A stretch of 64,000 bases of DNA from Ensifer sp. IC3342 (GTDB lineage: Bacteria; Pseudomonadota; Alphaproteobacteria; Rhizobiales; Rhizobiaceae): contig NZ_JADYVE010000001.1 in the NCBI RefSeq assembly GCF_020193655.1, forward strand, positions 1,426,001 through 1,490,000. The letters run 5' to 3'. This document shows positions 36,518 to 46,000 of this stretch, piece after piece. Position 1 is the stretch's first letter, and each line of letters opens with the position of its first letter. Made by a program: the position numbers and the translations under genes. The notes below the pieces were generated by a model. That model was not told the DNA's origin and ran no database searches. It saw nothing but the letters and a program-made list of their open reading frames with translations.

Positions 36518-36857
36518 AATGGCCCCTTTAAGCAATACGGGATTGCTGACGTTTTATCTTTCGGACAACTCGCCACTGGCCATTCGCCTAACCCTGCAGG
36601 CTTGGGTTCCGTTGGCGGGCTCCGGGGCTTTCGGGTCCTGGCTTAGCAGTGCACTGGACCGTCCGGCACGGTTTCCCAAACAACAGGCGACTTGATGTTC
36701 CCTTGCGGAACTGTCGCCCCAACACGACATAGCATATAGTATGGTGCCACATGGATGAAAGAGGCCGAATGTGCAGTGCGGTGCTTTTTTCCTGTGTACC
36801 GGAGAAAATCATGCGCCAATTACCCAAAACCGCGAAAAATGAGCCGGATCGCGTCAA
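36518..36857. other. Divergent intergenic region between folE and the NifU-like gene
   Basis: About 340 bases, no gene seen. Both promoters must lie here; a TAGCATATAGTATGG stretch at 36729-36743 could hold a -10 element. I recognise no riboswitch. Confidence 0.45.
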
Positions 36858-37304
36858 ATGATGGATGACATCTACAACAACAGAATTCTCGAATTCGCTG
36901 GCAACATCCCACGTATCGGGATGTTGGCGGACGCTGACGCCGAAGCGGCGGCACATTCGAAGCTGTGCGGCTCGAAAGTAAGGATCTGGCTGAAGATGGA
37001 GGGAGACGTCGTGACCGACTTCGCCCATGACGTCAAGGCGTGCGCCCTTGGGCAGGCTTCATCCTCGATCATGGCGCGCCATGTCGTCGGCGCGAACGCC
37101 GGTGAAATCCGAAGAGCGCGAGAGGACATGCTGGCCATGTTGAAGGCGGATGGCGAGGGCCCGTCAGGCCGCTTCGAGGATATGCGTTTCCTGAGACCCG
37201 TTCGGGACTACAAGGCGCGCCACGCCTCGACCATGCTCACCTTCGATGCGGTGGTCGACGCCATCGGCCAAATCGAAGCAAGGCGGCCTGCCGCCGCGGT
37301 CTGA
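36858..37304 (+). CDS. Iron-sulfur cluster assembly scaffold protein (NifU/IscU N-terminal family)
   Basis: 148 residues. Two of the three IscU cluster-binding cysteines are present, in KLCGSKV (about residue 37) and VKACALGQASSSI (about 62). The third, normally near the C-terminus, is replaced by the KARHASTML segment (His instead of Cys). This variant is usual in alphaproteobacterial homologues next to yidD. A role in cluster handling is likely, but a classical U-type scaffold function is uncertain. ATGATG gives two possible starts. yidD begins three bases later. Confidence 0.82.
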   Translation: MMDDIYNNRILEFAGNIPRIGMLADADAEAAAHSKLCGSKVRIWLKMEGDVVTDFAHDVKACALGQASSSIMARHVVGANAGEIRRAREDMLAMLKADGEGPSGRFEDMRFLRPVRDYKARHASTMLTFDAVVDAIGQIEARRPAAAV

Positions 37305-37307
37305 GCA

Positions 37308-37652
37308 ATGTGCGCTGAGCCTCACCACGATCATGCTTTCCGCCCGGCGGTTCGCACCAGGGGGCGGAACTGGTCGGGCCCGTTTCGCAAGACGCCGGGG
37401 CGGCTCTTTGGCATGGCCCTCATTCGTGCCTATCAGCTGACGCTGTCGAGCTACATCGGCAACTCCTGCCGTCATCTGCCGACCTGCTCGGAATACGGGT
37501 TCGAGGCGATCGCCCGGCACGGCCTCTGGGCCGGAGGCTGGATGACGCTCTTTCGCGTGGCGCGGTGCGGTCCGGGCGGAACCCATGGCTTCGATCCGGT
37601 GCCGGAAGAGTTGACATCACGCCAGATCTGGTACGCACCGTGGCGCTATTGA
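37308..37652 (+). CDS. yidD: Membrane protein insertion efficiency factor YidD
   Basis: 114 residues with the YidD core ALIRAYQLTLSSYIGNSCRHLPTCSEYGFEAIARHG, including three conserved Cys, and a terminal FDPVPE. It is a small peripheral protein thought to assist YidC-dependent insertion. The N-terminal 35 residues are polar and longer than in E. coli, so a start at MALIRAYQ (codon 36) is possible. Here it is not linked to rnpA-yidC as in many bacteria but to the NifU-like gene. Confidence 0.93.
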   Translation: MCAEPHHDHAFRPAVRTRGRNWSGPFRKTPGRLFGMALIRAYQLTLSSYIGNSCRHLPTCSEYGFEAIARHGLWAGGWMTLFRVARCGPGGTHGFDPVPEELTSRQIWYAPWRY

Positions 37653-37678
37653 CACTAGACGAAGGGAGGCCCGGCTGC

Positions 37679-38098
37679 ATGACGATACCAATGGAATACC
37701 GGCAGGCCTCTGCCGATTTCGATCGGTTTATTCTGGACGTGTGCGATATCGCCGGCCTTCAGACCACCAATCAGGCCTTTACGATGGTTCAGGCGGTGCT
37801 GCAGACCTTCCGCCGGCGCCTCGATGTTCCCGATGCGCTGCTTTTCGCAAATGTCTTGCCGCCGGTGCTTCGGGCGATCTTTGTCGCCGACTGGGATCTG
37901 GAGGAGCCGCAGATGCCCTTCGCCGGCCGCTTTGCGATGACGCGCGAGGTGCAATCGCTCCGCCCCGATCACAACCTTTCGCCGGATACCGCAATCGCTG
38001 ATGTTGCGGCGGCGTTGCGTCGGAACGTCGACGAAGCGACGCTGGATCGCGTGCTGGCGCGACTGCCCGCAGGTGCGACCGATTTCTGGCGGGCGTGA
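37679..38098 (+). CDS. DUF2267 family protein
   Basis: 139 residues. The DUF2267 pattern is visible: a start like F-xx-V-x-x-x-x-G, then MVQAVLQTFRRRLDVPDALLFANVLPPVLRAIFVADW, a helical bundle with the conserved aromatic. AGGGAGG precedes the ATG; the frame is open upstream, overlapping yidD in another frame. It follows yidD by 26 bases. Function unknown; members are often tied to stress or buoyancy loci. Confidence 0.78.
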   Translation: MTIPMEYRQASADFDRFILDVCDIAGLQTTNQAFTMVQAVLQTFRRRLDVPDALLFANVLPPVLRAIFVADWDLEEPQMPFAGRFAMTREVQSLRPDHNLSPDTAIADVAAALRRNVDEATLDRVLARLPAGATDFWRA

Positions 38099-38113
38099 CA
38101 GGACGGCGGCAGG

Positions 38114-38653
38114 ATGAAGAGCTATGTGGCCCTGCTCTATAGCATTGTCCTTGGGGACAAGCGGCGCGTCGTCATGACTGACCTGCGGGCCATGGCCGAG
38201 CGGCTCGGCTATCTCGAACCACGCACCCTTGTCGCAACAGGCAACATTGTATTCGACGCGCCCGAGAGACTTCTTGCCGACATTGAGGCCGAACTGGAAT
38301 CGGCGTTTGCCGTGAAGTTCGGTCGCCACGTCGACATTATCGCGCGGTGCGGGGAGGATTGGCAGAAGCTTGCCGCAGGCAACCCGTTTCCCGCCGAAAG
38401 CGAGGCCGATCCAACGCGTGTCCATGTTCGCGTGATGCGCTCACCGCTTCACCCTGACGTGCTCGAAATGTTCCGCGGCCATTGTTCACGGGGTGAGCGC
38501 ATGGAAATCGTCGGCGGCGATCTCTGGGTGGATTTTGGCGGAAAGGCCAGCGAATCGAAGCTGCTTGGCGTCCTGACCACCAGGCGACTGGACGTCGGTA
38601 CGTTCCGCAACTGGAACACGGTGCGCGGTCTGCGCGACATGCTGCCCGCCTGA
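38114..38653 (+). CDS. DUF1697 family protein
   Basis: 179 residues starting MKSYVALLYSIVLGDKRRVVMTDL. It carries the DUF1697 hallmarks: the RAMAERLGYLEPRTLVATGNIVFDA block and a closing FRNWNTVRGLRDML. It is a small cytoplasmic protein, structurally known but without a function. It lies 15 bases after the DUF2267 gene, suggesting one transcript from the NifU-like gene to here. Confidence 0.88.
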   Translation: MKSYVALLYSIVLGDKRRVVMTDLRAMAERLGYLEPRTLVATGNIVFDAPERLLADIEAELESAFAVKFGRHVDIIARCGEDWQKLAAGNPFPAESEADPTRVHVRVMRSPLHPDVLEMFRGHCSRGERMEIVGGDLWVDFGGKASESKLLGVLTTRRLDVGTFRNWNTVRGLRDMLPA

Positions 38654-38783
38654 ATGGGCCGCTCCTTTACTCGACCGTCAAAAACATTTATCAGGCGCGC
38701 GTCGATAATCGGCGGCTGCAGTCATGCAGAAGTCGGCAACCATACCACCCGCATTCGTTGGCGGGACTGGATAGGAGATCATA

Positions 38784-40763
38784 ATGTCGCATACCGTTTC
38801 CCTTACATTTCCTGATTGCTCCGTTCGTGAATTTGCTGCCGGCACGACCGGTCGCGATGTGGCCGAGTCGATTTCCAAGTCGCTCGCCAAGAAGGCTGTC
38901 GCGATCGCGCTCGATGGCGAGCTGCGCGACCTTTCGGATACCGTGACGGATGGTCGAATCGAGATCGTCACGCGCGAAGACAAGCGCTCGCTCGAGCTAA
39001 TCCGCCACGACGCCGCCCATGTCATGGCCGAGGCGGTGCAGGAACTGTGGCCGGGAACGCAGGTGACCATCGGCCCGGTCATCGATAACGGCTTCTATTA
39101 CGATTTCGCCAAGAACGAACCCTTCACGCCCGACGACCTGCCCGTCATCGAGAAGAAGATGAAGGAAATCATCGCGCGCAACAAACCCTTCACCAAAGAG
39201 ATCTGGTCGCGCGAGAAGGCAAAGGAGGTCTTTGCCGCCAAGGGCGAGAACTACAAGGTCGAGCTCGTCGACGCGATTCCCGAAGGCCAGGACCTGAAGA
39301 TCTACCACCAGGGCGACTGGTTCGACCTTTGCCGCGGACCGCACATGGCTTCGACGGGCCAGATCGGCACAGCCTTCAAGCTGATGAAGGTGGCCGGCGC
39401 CTACTGGCGCGGCGACAGCAACAATCCGATGCTGACGCGCATCTACGGCACGGCATGGCAGACGCAGGAAGAGCTGGACCAATACCTGCACGTGCTTGCC
39501 GAGGCCGAAAAGCGCGACCATCGCCGTCTCGGCCGTGAGATGGATCTCTTCCATTTCCAGGAGGAGGGCCCCGGCGTCGTCTTCTGGCACGGCAAGGGCT
39601 GGCGCATGTTTCAGACGCTCGTCGCCTATATGCGCCGCCGACTGGCCAACACCTATCAGGAAGTCAACGCGCCGCAGGTGCTGGACAAGTCGCTGTGGGA
39701 GACCTCGGGCCACTGGGGCTGGTACCGCGACAACATGTTCAAGGTGACCGTTGCCGGCGACGAGACGGACGACGACCGCGTCTTTGCGTTGAAGCCAATG
39801 AACTGCCCGGGTCACATCCAGATCTTCAAGCACGGCCTGAAGTCCTACCGCGAATTGCCCGTCCGGCTTGCCGAGTTCGGCAACGTCCACCGCTACGAAC
39901 CGTCGGGAGCGCTTCACGGCCTCATGCGCGTGCGCGGCTTCACGCAGGACGATGCGCACGTCTTCTGCACGGACGAGCAGATGGCGGCCGAATGCCTGCG
40001 CATCAACGACCTCATCCTGTCGGTCTACGAGGACTTTGGCTTCAAGGAAATCGTCGTCAAGCTGTCGACGCGGCCCGACAAGCGCGTCGGCTCCGATGCC
40101 CTTTGGGATCGTGCCGAGGCAGTAATGACGGATGTGCTGAATACGATCGAGGCGCAGTCCGAAGGCCGTATCAAGACCGGCATCCTGCCGGGCGAGGGCG
40201 CGTTCTACGGTCCGAAGTTCGAATACACCCTAAAGGACGCCATCGGCCGTGAATGGCAGTGCGGCACGACTCAGGTCGACTTCAACCTGCCGGAACGGTT
40301 CGGTGCCTTCTACATCGACAAGGATTCGGAAAAGCGCCAGCCGGTGATGATCCATCGGGCCATTTGCGGCTCGATGGAGCGTTTCCTCGGCATCCTGATC
40401 GAAAACTTCGCCGGCCACATGCCGCTCTGGATCTCGCCATTGCAGGTCGTCGTCGCCACGATCACGTCCGAAGCCGATGATTACGGCCGTGAGGTTGCAG
40501 CGCTTCTGCGTGAGGCGGGACTTACCGTGGAAACGGACTTCCGCAACGAAAAGATCAACTACAAGGTTCGCGAGCACTCGGTGACGAAGGTGCCCGTGAT
40601 CGTCGTCTGCGGCAAGCGCGAGGCGGAGGAGCGTTCGGTCAACATCCGTCGCCTCGGCTCGCAGGCGCAGACCGCGATGTCGCTCGACGAAGCGATCGCT
40701 TCGCTCTCGGCGGAAGCGATGCCACCGGATCTTAAGCGGAAGGCGGAAAAAGCCCGGGGCTGA
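38784..40763 (+). CDS. thrS: Threonyl-tRNA synthetase
   Basis: 659 residues, full length. The TGS domain is at about 1-63. The editing domain has [10 protein letters not shown] and a later CRGPHM zinc-type motif. Class II motifs follow, with the catalytic zinc Cys in [10 protein letters not shown] and motif 3 in [18 protein letters not shown], and the anticodon domain ends it. It charges tRNA-Thr and hydrolyses Ser-tRNA-Thr. The stop codon sits in a strong hairpin (CCCGGGGC/GCCCCGGG, 40754-40772), which lacks a T-run but may aid termination. Confidence 0.97.
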   Translation: MSHTVSLTFPDCSVREFAAGTTGRDVAESISKSLAKKAVAIALDGELRDLSDTVTDGRIEIVTREDKRSLELIRHDAAHVMAEAVQELWPGTQVTIGPVIDNGFYYDFAKNEPFTPDDLPVIEKKMKEIIARNKPFTKEIWSREKAKEVFAAKGENYKVELVDAIPEGQDLKIYHQGDWFDLCRGPHMASTGQIGTAFKLMKVAGAYWRGDSNNPMLTRIYGTAWQTQEELDQYLHVLAEAEKRDHRRLGREMDLFHFQEEGPGVVFWHGKGWRMFQTLVAYMRRRLANTYQEVNAPQVLDKSLWETSGHWGWYRDNMFKVTVAGDETDDDRVFALKPMNCPGHIQIFKHGLKSYRELPVRLAEFGNVHRYEPSGALHGLMRVRGFTQDDAHVFCTDEQMAAECLRINDLILSVYEDFGFKEIVVKLSTRPDKRVGSDALWDRAEAVMTDVLNTIEAQSEGRIKTGILPGEGAFYGPKFEYTLKDAIGREWQCGTTQVDFNLPERFGAFYIDKDSEKRQPVMIHRAICGSMERFLGILIENFAGHMPLWISPLQVVVATITSEADDYGREVAALLREAGLTVETDFRNEKINYKVREHSVTKVPVIVVCGKREAEERSVNIRRLGSQAQTAMSLDEAIASLSAEAMPPDLKRKAEKARG

Positions 40764-40848
40764 CGCCCCGGGACTTCGTCCTGTCAGAAAACTGTAATGG
40801 TCCGGGACTATCCGGATTCGGGCCCTCCCATGTTGGGGCGGGCAAGGG

Positions 40849-41702
40849 ATGAAGCCGGCTTCCGTGCTGTTCAAAGAATTGTCCTATGCGAATGAGAATG
40901 ACCCGCGTCTGAAGCGCTGGTCATTCGCTCCGTCGAGGGCCTGTCCGGTCGCAACCGCTACGCCAGGCTCTATGCGCGCTGGCGCGCCGATAGCGTCGGC
41001 AAAAGCGATCGTGTTTTCGGCGACATGTTGCAATTGATCGACGTCCGCATGCGCATCCAGGGAGAATGGCCGCCGCGCCATTTGCCCGACACGCCGCTCG
41101 TCATTCTCGCCAATCATCCCTTCGGCATCGGCGATGGCATTGCCGTTCTCTCTCTGGCCGAACAACTTGGGCGCCCGTTCCGCGTGCTGATCCACAACGA
41201 ACTCCTCAAGGTGCCGGAGATGGCACCCTATTCGCTTCCCGTATCCTTCGAGGAGACAAAGGAGGCGTTGGCGCTCAATATGGCGACGCGGCACGAGGCG
41301 GTGCGGCTGTTGAAGGAGGGGGTCACGATCGTCGTGTTCCCCGCCGGCGGCGTTGCGACGGCGAAGAGAGGTTTCGGCAAAGCCGAGGACCTGCCGTGGA
41401 AGATGTTTCCGGCGAGGCTGATCCAGGCTGCCCGGGCAAGCGTCATTCCGATCTACTTCGAGGGACAGAACGGACGGCTCTTTCATCTCGCCAGCAAGAT
41501 GTCGCTGACACTCAGGATTTCATTGCTGATCCGCGAATTCCGGCGGCTTTCAGGTACGACGATTGCCGCTCGCATCGGCCGTGTCCTGACCTGGGAAGAA
41601 TTGTGCGCCCATGGCGATCGCAAGGACCTGCTTGCCCGGATCTATGATGCCGTATTCTCGATGGCGCCACCGCGTCGCCGTCTCCTCAAGCGCGCCGGGT
41701 GA
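40849..41702 (+). pseudogene. PlsC-type lysophospholipid acyltransferase, frameshifted
   Basis: The first 24 codons from ATG 40849 (MKPASVLFKELSYANENDPRLKRW) read in one frame. The rest, beginning VIRSVEGLSGRNRYARLYARW, reads in another. Both halves look family-like and would join if one G were restored at about 40919-40920 (TGG-GTC instead of TGG-TC), giving 284 residues. The acyltransferase motif NHPFGIGD, whose His-x4-Asp pair is catalytic, and FPAGGV are intact. The first ATG after the shift, at 41025, gives 225 residues lacking 59 residues. Either a recent mutation or a base-calling error. The intact enzyme would acylate a lysophospholipid or lyso-ornithine lipid. Confidence 0.75.
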
Positions 41703-41709
41703 CGTTGCC

Positions 41710-42705
41710 TCAGTCTTGCGCTTCCGCGGTCGTGTCGGCCGCGTCATTCCCGTTCAGCAGCACTTCCACATCGGTGTTCACACCGGCCTTTACGGTGAAA
41801 TCGCGCTGATAGATCTTGTCCTTGTTGCGCGCCACGGCGGTATAGCCGCCCTCGGCGAGGACGAGCGTCGGAAATGCACCGACGCTTTCGCTGACGACGT
41901 CGCCTGAGGAGGTGAGGATCGACCAGGCCGTATCGGCGATCGCTTCGCCGCCCGCCTCCGAGACGAGCTTCAATGTCAGTTTCGCCGCGCGGTGCTGGAT
42001 CGTCGCTTCGGTCAATTTGCCGGCTTCCACCTGAATGTCGGCGCGAATGACGGCATTGACCGAGCCGTAGTCGGAGACGACGTGATAGGTGCCGGCATTG
42101 AGCCGGATAACTGTGTTGGGCTTGACGTCGGCGATGATCAGAGCCCGCTCCCCATCTTCCTTCACGTCGGAGGAAAAGATCGAAAAGCTGAGTTCGTTCG
42201 GCGGGATGCGGACGTCGCTGCCGGAAACCGCATTGAGCGTGACGCCGCCGGCGTCAAGCACCAGCACCTGCTTGTCGAGCGTGCCTTGTTCGGGAACGCG
42301 GATCTTGCGGGTGGCGCCGGCCCGCCCGAACGCGACATTGACGAAATATTCGCCGGGCACGAGGTTGAAAGCTGTCGAGCCGCCCTCGGATGTGGCGAGC
42401 AGCGGCAGCTTTCCGTCGCTGCCGGGAATCGGGCTGAAGACGCGCCACGTCAGGCCTGATTCGAGCGGTTGCCCTTTCGAGGTCAGCAACGCCTCGAGCT
42501 TCACGTCCTTGACTTCGCCACCCTGGGTCGGGTCGGAAATCAGCGGGTTGAAACTTGTGAGCTTCGGCATTTTTCGAGTGCCGGTAATCGACGGAAAGCT
42601 CTTGAAAGCGTCGGTCGGATCTTCTGCGAGCGCATGTCCGGCACCAACACTGACGAGCATGATCGCCACGATGGTACTCGGAAAAATACGATGACGGACG
42701 CGCAT
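41710..42705 (-). CDS. Secreted protein of unknown function
   Basis: 331 residues starting MRVRHRIFPSTIVAIMLVS, with a Sec signal peptide cleaved after HALAE (about residue 28). The mature part has repeated beta-rich modules (LRLNAGTYHVVSDYG, FNLVPGEYFVNVAFG, LVLAEGGYTAVARNK) that look like carboxypeptidase-regulatory or DUF-type beta-sandwich repeats. It ends in an acidic tail. It is probably periplasmic. No catalytic motif is visible. A start 18 codons upstream is open but would break the signal peptide. Confidence 0.7.
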   Translation of the reverse strand: MRVRHRIFPSTIVAIMLVSVGAGHALAEDPTDAFKSFPSITGTRKMPKLTSFNPLISDPTQGGEVKDVKLEALLTSKGQPLESGLTWRVFSPIPGSDGKLPLLATSEGGSTAFNLVPGEYFVNVAFGRAGATRKIRVPEQGTLDKQVLVLDAGGVTLNAVSGSDVRIPPNELSFSIFSSDVKEDGERALIIADVKPNTVIRLNAGTYHVVSDYGSVNAVIRADIQVEAGKLTEATIQHRAAKLTLKLVSEAGGEAIADTAWSILTSSGDVVSESVGAFPTLVLAEGGYTAVARNKDKIYQRDFTVKAGVNTDVEVLLNGNDAADTTAEAQD

Positions 42706-42805
42706 GAGAACAGTTGACTTCCTGACTGGGTGACTCCACTTGAGACGCCGGTATGGCATTTTCGTGGCTGTCGGTCCGGCGGCAAATTAGTGGAAATCAG
42801 GCAAC

Positions 42806-43390
42806 ATGAAAACCGAAATAAAACTTGTCGACTACCTTGCTTCGCGCAGGTCCATCCCCGCCTTCCAAATGGGCCCTCCCGGGCCGAGCAAGGCGGAGGT
42901 CGAGGAGATGCTGAAACTCGCTTCGCGTGTGCCGGACCACGGCAAGCTGGCACCCTGGCGCTTTATCGTCTACCGCGGTGAGGAGAGGGCACGTATCAGC
43001 GCCGAGCTGAAGAAGATGGCGCTCGCCGCGAGGCCCGATCTTCCGGAGGACCTGATTAAGGTGGAAGAAACGCGCCTGACGCGCGCTCCGGTCGTTGTCG
43101 CCGTGGTCAGCAAGGCTGCACCGCACTTCAAGATCCCCGAATGGGAACAGGTAATGTCGGCGGGCGCAGTCTGCCTCAACCTGCTGATGGCGGCGAATGC
43201 ACTCGGCTATGCCTCCAACTGGCTCACCGAGTGGTTCGCCTTCGACGAGAGAGCCTATCCTCTGCTGGGTGTCGAGCGGGGTGAAAGGGTCGCCGGGTTC
43301 ATTCATATAGGCACTGCCATGGTGCTGCCGACCGAGCGCCCGCGGCCGGAACTTGCCCACATAGTCACCTGGGTTGGAGAGGAAACCTGA
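42806..43390 (+). CDS. Nitroreductase family protein
   Basis: 194 residues, FMN-dependent fold. The motif [14 protein letters not shown] resembles the usual RRSIRxF start, [18 protein letters not shown] binds FMN, and the block [27 protein letters not shown] is the C-terminal core. It reduces nitro groups, quinones or flavins with NAD(P)H; the physiological substrate is unknown. The stop codon overlaps the start of the flavin-reductase-like gene (TGATG), so the two are coupled. Confidence 0.9.
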   Translation: MKTEIKLVDYLASRRSIPAFQMGPPGPSKAEVEEMLKLASRVPDHGKLAPWRFIVYRGEERARISAELKKMALAARPDLPEDLIKVEETRLTRAPVVVAVVSKAAPHFKIPEWEQVMSAGAVCLNLLMAANALGYASNWLTEWFAFDERAYPLLGVERGERVAGFIHIGTAMVLPTERPRPELAHIVTWVGEET

Positions 43391-43992
43391 TGTTCTACGA
43401 CACGGCCGCGAACCGGCATGGCCTGCCCCACGATCCCTTCAAGGCCATCGTCTCGCCGCGGCCGATCGGCTGGATCGGCACTCGAGCCGCAGACGGGTCG
43501 CTGAACCTTGCGCCCTATTCTTTCTTCAACGCGGTCAGCGATCGCCCCAAGCTCGTGATGTTTTCCTCGAGCACTTACAAGGATTCCGTGCGCAACATCG
43601 AGGAGACCGGCGAATTCACTGCGAGCTTTGCCAGCCGCAACCTCAGTGCCGCCGTCAATCTCACTTCAGTTGCCGCACCACATGGCGAAAGCGAGTTCGA
43701 AATCGCAGGCCTGACGTCGGTCGAGGGCACCCTCGTCAAGGCGCCCTTTGTCGGCGAGGCTTTCGCGGCGCTCGAATGCCGGATGACGGAAATAATCCGG
43801 CCCAAGGGCCTCGATGGTGCTGTCTCTGAGAGCTACGTCGTTTTCGGTGAGGTCGTGGGCATTCATATCCGTGAAGAAGCGATTCGCGATGGCCGGTTTG
43901 ATCCGGCGATTGTCCGGCCACTCGCTCGGCTCGGCTACATGGATTACTGCGATGGCGGCGATGTCTTCGAAATGGTGCGGCCCAAGCGCTGA
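43390..43992 (+). CDS. Flavin reductase-like (FMN-binding split-barrel) protein
   Basis: 200 residues beginning [31 protein letters not shown], the hallmark of the DIM6/NTAB flavin reductase family. This is followed by LNLAPYSFFNAVSDRPKLVMFSS and the split-barrel C-terminus with GEVVGIHI. It binds FMN and could supply reduced flavin to a partner monooxygenase or to the adjacent nitroreductase. Overlaps that gene by one base. Confidence 0.9.
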   Translation: MFYDTAANRHGLPHDPFKAIVSPRPIGWIGTRAADGSLNLAPYSFFNAVSDRPKLVMFSSSTYKDSVRNIEETGEFTASFASRNLSAAVNLTSVAAPHGESEFEIAGLTSVEGTLVKAPFVGEAFAALECRMTEIIRPKGLDGAVSESYVVFGEVVGIHIREEAIRDGRFDPAIVRPLARLGYMDYCDGGDVFEMVRPKR

Positions 43993-44016
43993 AGCTGCCT
44001 AGCCGCAGTGCCGGTT

Positions 44017-44757
44017 CTATCGGTTGCCGTCGGCAGAGGTTTGAGAAGACAGCGAGGCCGCATCGATTAGAACGATCTGCTGCGGCGACTGTGCGACCAC
44101 GGCCGAAAAGCCGTCCCTCGCACTCGTTGCGCAATATCGTCTGACGGTGGCCTCGTCGTCCGCGTCCACCGGCAGCATGTCGTAGGCTGCAATGCCGGCC
44201 TCGCTTGCCCTGAGCACAACCGCGGCGCGGCTGGCGACAATCACCGGTGCCGCGTCCATTTCCTCGGAGGGCAGGGCGCAACCGGCGGATTCGGCGAGCA
44301 ACGCCGCGCTGAAGATGAGCCCCTTGAGGCGCGGCGACGCTCCTTTCAGCGAGTGGGGAGACAACACGCTTTGCGGCGTTGTCGCATATTCCGCCAGAAT
44401 TGCCAGGCTCCCCGCCGGGCCGCCGGCGATCGCTTCGGCAACCCTCAACAGCACATCCAGCTTCTGAATATCGGCTGGCCCGCGACATTCGGTAAGGACG
44501 ACGCCGTCGATCCCCGATGCAACGATCCTGTCGAGATCCGCCTCGGTGATGTTCTCGACCGGTCCGATGCGGACGAAGCGGAGCCACGAGGCCGTACGGG
44601 CGGGGCGCGTGTCTGAAGCCATATCCCGCATGTCGTCTCCACCGGTTGCGTCGAACACGATGGCCTGAACTGCACGGAGGATATCAGCCTCCGGGAGCGG
44701 CGCGGATGCCGGCAGATAGAGCAGTGGCTTCATGGTTTGCTGGCGGTTAACAGACAT
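44017..44757 (-). CDS. HpcH/HpaI aldolase (CitE-like) family protein, degenerate
   Basis: 246 residues with a TIM-barrel pattern resembling citrate-lyase beta-like proteins. A possible RxN strand reads RFVRIGPVEN, with Gly in place of the usual Asn. The PKVES-type strand reads GVVLTECRGPADI. The catalytic Asp/Glu and the Arg pair of CitE are not clearly conserved, so catalytic activity is doubtful. ATG at 44757 or at codon 9 could be used. It faces the DUF2336 gene across 72 bases. Confidence 0.55.
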   Translation of the reverse strand: MSVNRQQTMKPLLYLPASAPLPEADILRAVQAIVFDATGGDDMRDMASDTRPARTASWLRFVRIGPVENITEADLDRIVASGIDGVVLTECRGPADIQKLDVLLRVAEAIAGGPAGSLAILAEYATTPQSVLSPHSLKGASPRLKGLIFSAALLAESAGCALPSEEMDAAPVIVASRAAVVLRASEAGIAAYDMLPVDADDEATVRRYCATSARDGFSAVVAQSPQQIVLIDAASLSSQTSADGNR

Positions 44758-44829
44758 GGTGAACCAATCTTAAACCTTTGACCGCTAGGCTCCGAACATT
44801 GGGGCTGTTCGGTGTCTAGTGGGGCATAG

Positions 44830-45969
44830 GTGATCATACAAGCATTTCTTCGCTGGGCCGAAACGGCGAGAACGAGCGATCGCGCCCGCGCCGCAAGCGC
44901 GCTGGGTCGGGCCTATATCGAAGCCGAGACGAACGGGATCGACCGGCGCGCGGCCGAAATGGCGATGACCTTCCTGCTCGATGATCCTTCGCCGAAGGTG
45001 CGACAGTCCTTGGTCGAGGCGCTTGCCGACTGCTCCACGGTTCCGCGTGCGATTATTGTAGCACTCGCGGAGGACCAGCCCGAAATTGCCTATGTCGCCA
45101 TTTCGCGCTCGCCGGTACTGACCGATGAAGACCTCGTTGATTTGGCCGCGCGAGGAACGGCCGAGACGCGCGCCTTGATCGCTGCCCGCAGCACCGTGTC
45201 CCGCTCCGTCGCGGCGGCCATCGCGGAAATCGGCGGCGAGGAAGAGCTGTTGATCCTGCTTGAGAACGAAGGCGCAATGCTACCGCGCCGGTCGTTGAAG
45301 AGGATTGCCAATCGTCTCGGCCATGTGGCGGCCGTGCGCGATCGGTTGCTGGGCCGCGCCGACCTGCCGAGCGAGGCGCGCTATGCGCTTGTCGAGAAGG
45401 TTGGCACGGCGCTCACACTTTGCGGACTCGTGAAGGCTGCGATCGGGGAAGGGCGGGTGCAGCGCGTCGCGCGGGAGGCCTGCGACACGGCCGCCCTCGT
45501 CATCATCGAAGCGGCCTCGCAAAAGGAGTTGCCCGAGCTCGCCGCCCATCTGCGCGAGGCAGGTCGCTTAACTCCGGCTTTCCTCCTGCACGCGCTCTGC
45601 AGCGGGAGAACGGAATTCTTCTCCGCCGCTATCGTCGATCTTTCCGGTGTCGCGGAAAAGCGCGTCCGGGCGATCCTTTCTGGTGGCCGTCTCCACCCGA
45701 TCCGCGCGCTGTTCGAGAGTGCCGGGCTTGGTCGGGATGTAAGCGAAGCTTTCGCGGAGGCCGTACTTCTCTGGCGGAAGGACTTGGGCGCAGCCGCGGA
45801 TGGTTCACCGCAATCGGTCTCTGCTGCCCTGCTTTCTTTCATTCGCCGCCAGCCGAGGCCTTCGGCAACCTTGAGTGCGATGGCCGAGCTCGTGGAACGC
45901 CTCGCCTTCGCGGAACAGCGGCAATCGGCTCGCAATTATGCGCTGTTGGCCGCTCGCCACGCCGCTTGA
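44830..45969 (+). CDS. DUF2336 domain-containing protein
   Basis: 379 residues starting with GTG and reading MIIQAFLRWAETARTSDRARAASALGRAY. It is built of alpha-helical HEAT-like repeats, with regular motifs such as DDPSPKVRQSLVEALADCSTVP and DQPEIAYVAISRSPVLTDEDLVDL, as in DUF2336 proteins of alphaproteobacteria. It has no membrane helix. Members are probably scaffold or protein-protein interaction modules; the role is unknown. GGGG lies before the start. Confidence 0.85.
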   Translation: MIIQAFLRWAETARTSDRARAASALGRAYIEAETNGIDRRAAEMAMTFLLDDPSPKVRQSLVEALADCSTVPRAIIVALAEDQPEIAYVAISRSPVLTDEDLVDLAARGTAETRALIAARSTVSRSVAAAIAEIGGEEELLILLENEGAMLPRRSLKRIANRLGHVAAVRDRLLGRADLPSEARYALVEKVGTALTLCGLVKAAIGEGRVQRVAREACDTAALVIIEAASQKELPELAAHLREAGRLTPAFLLHALCSGRTEFFSAAIVDLSGVAEKRVRAILSGGRLHPIRALFESAGLGRDVSEAFAEAVLLWRKDLGAAADGSPQSVSAALLSFIRRQPRPSATLSAMAELVERLAFAEQRQSARNYALLAARHAA

Positions 45970-46000
45970 GCTGTTGCGCGGCGGCTTGGGCTTGAAAGGA

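Noticed and set aside
40754..40772. Strong GC hairpin at the thrS stop as a rho-independent terminator
   Set aside because: No T-run follows (ACTTCGTCC); recorded only in the thrS entry.
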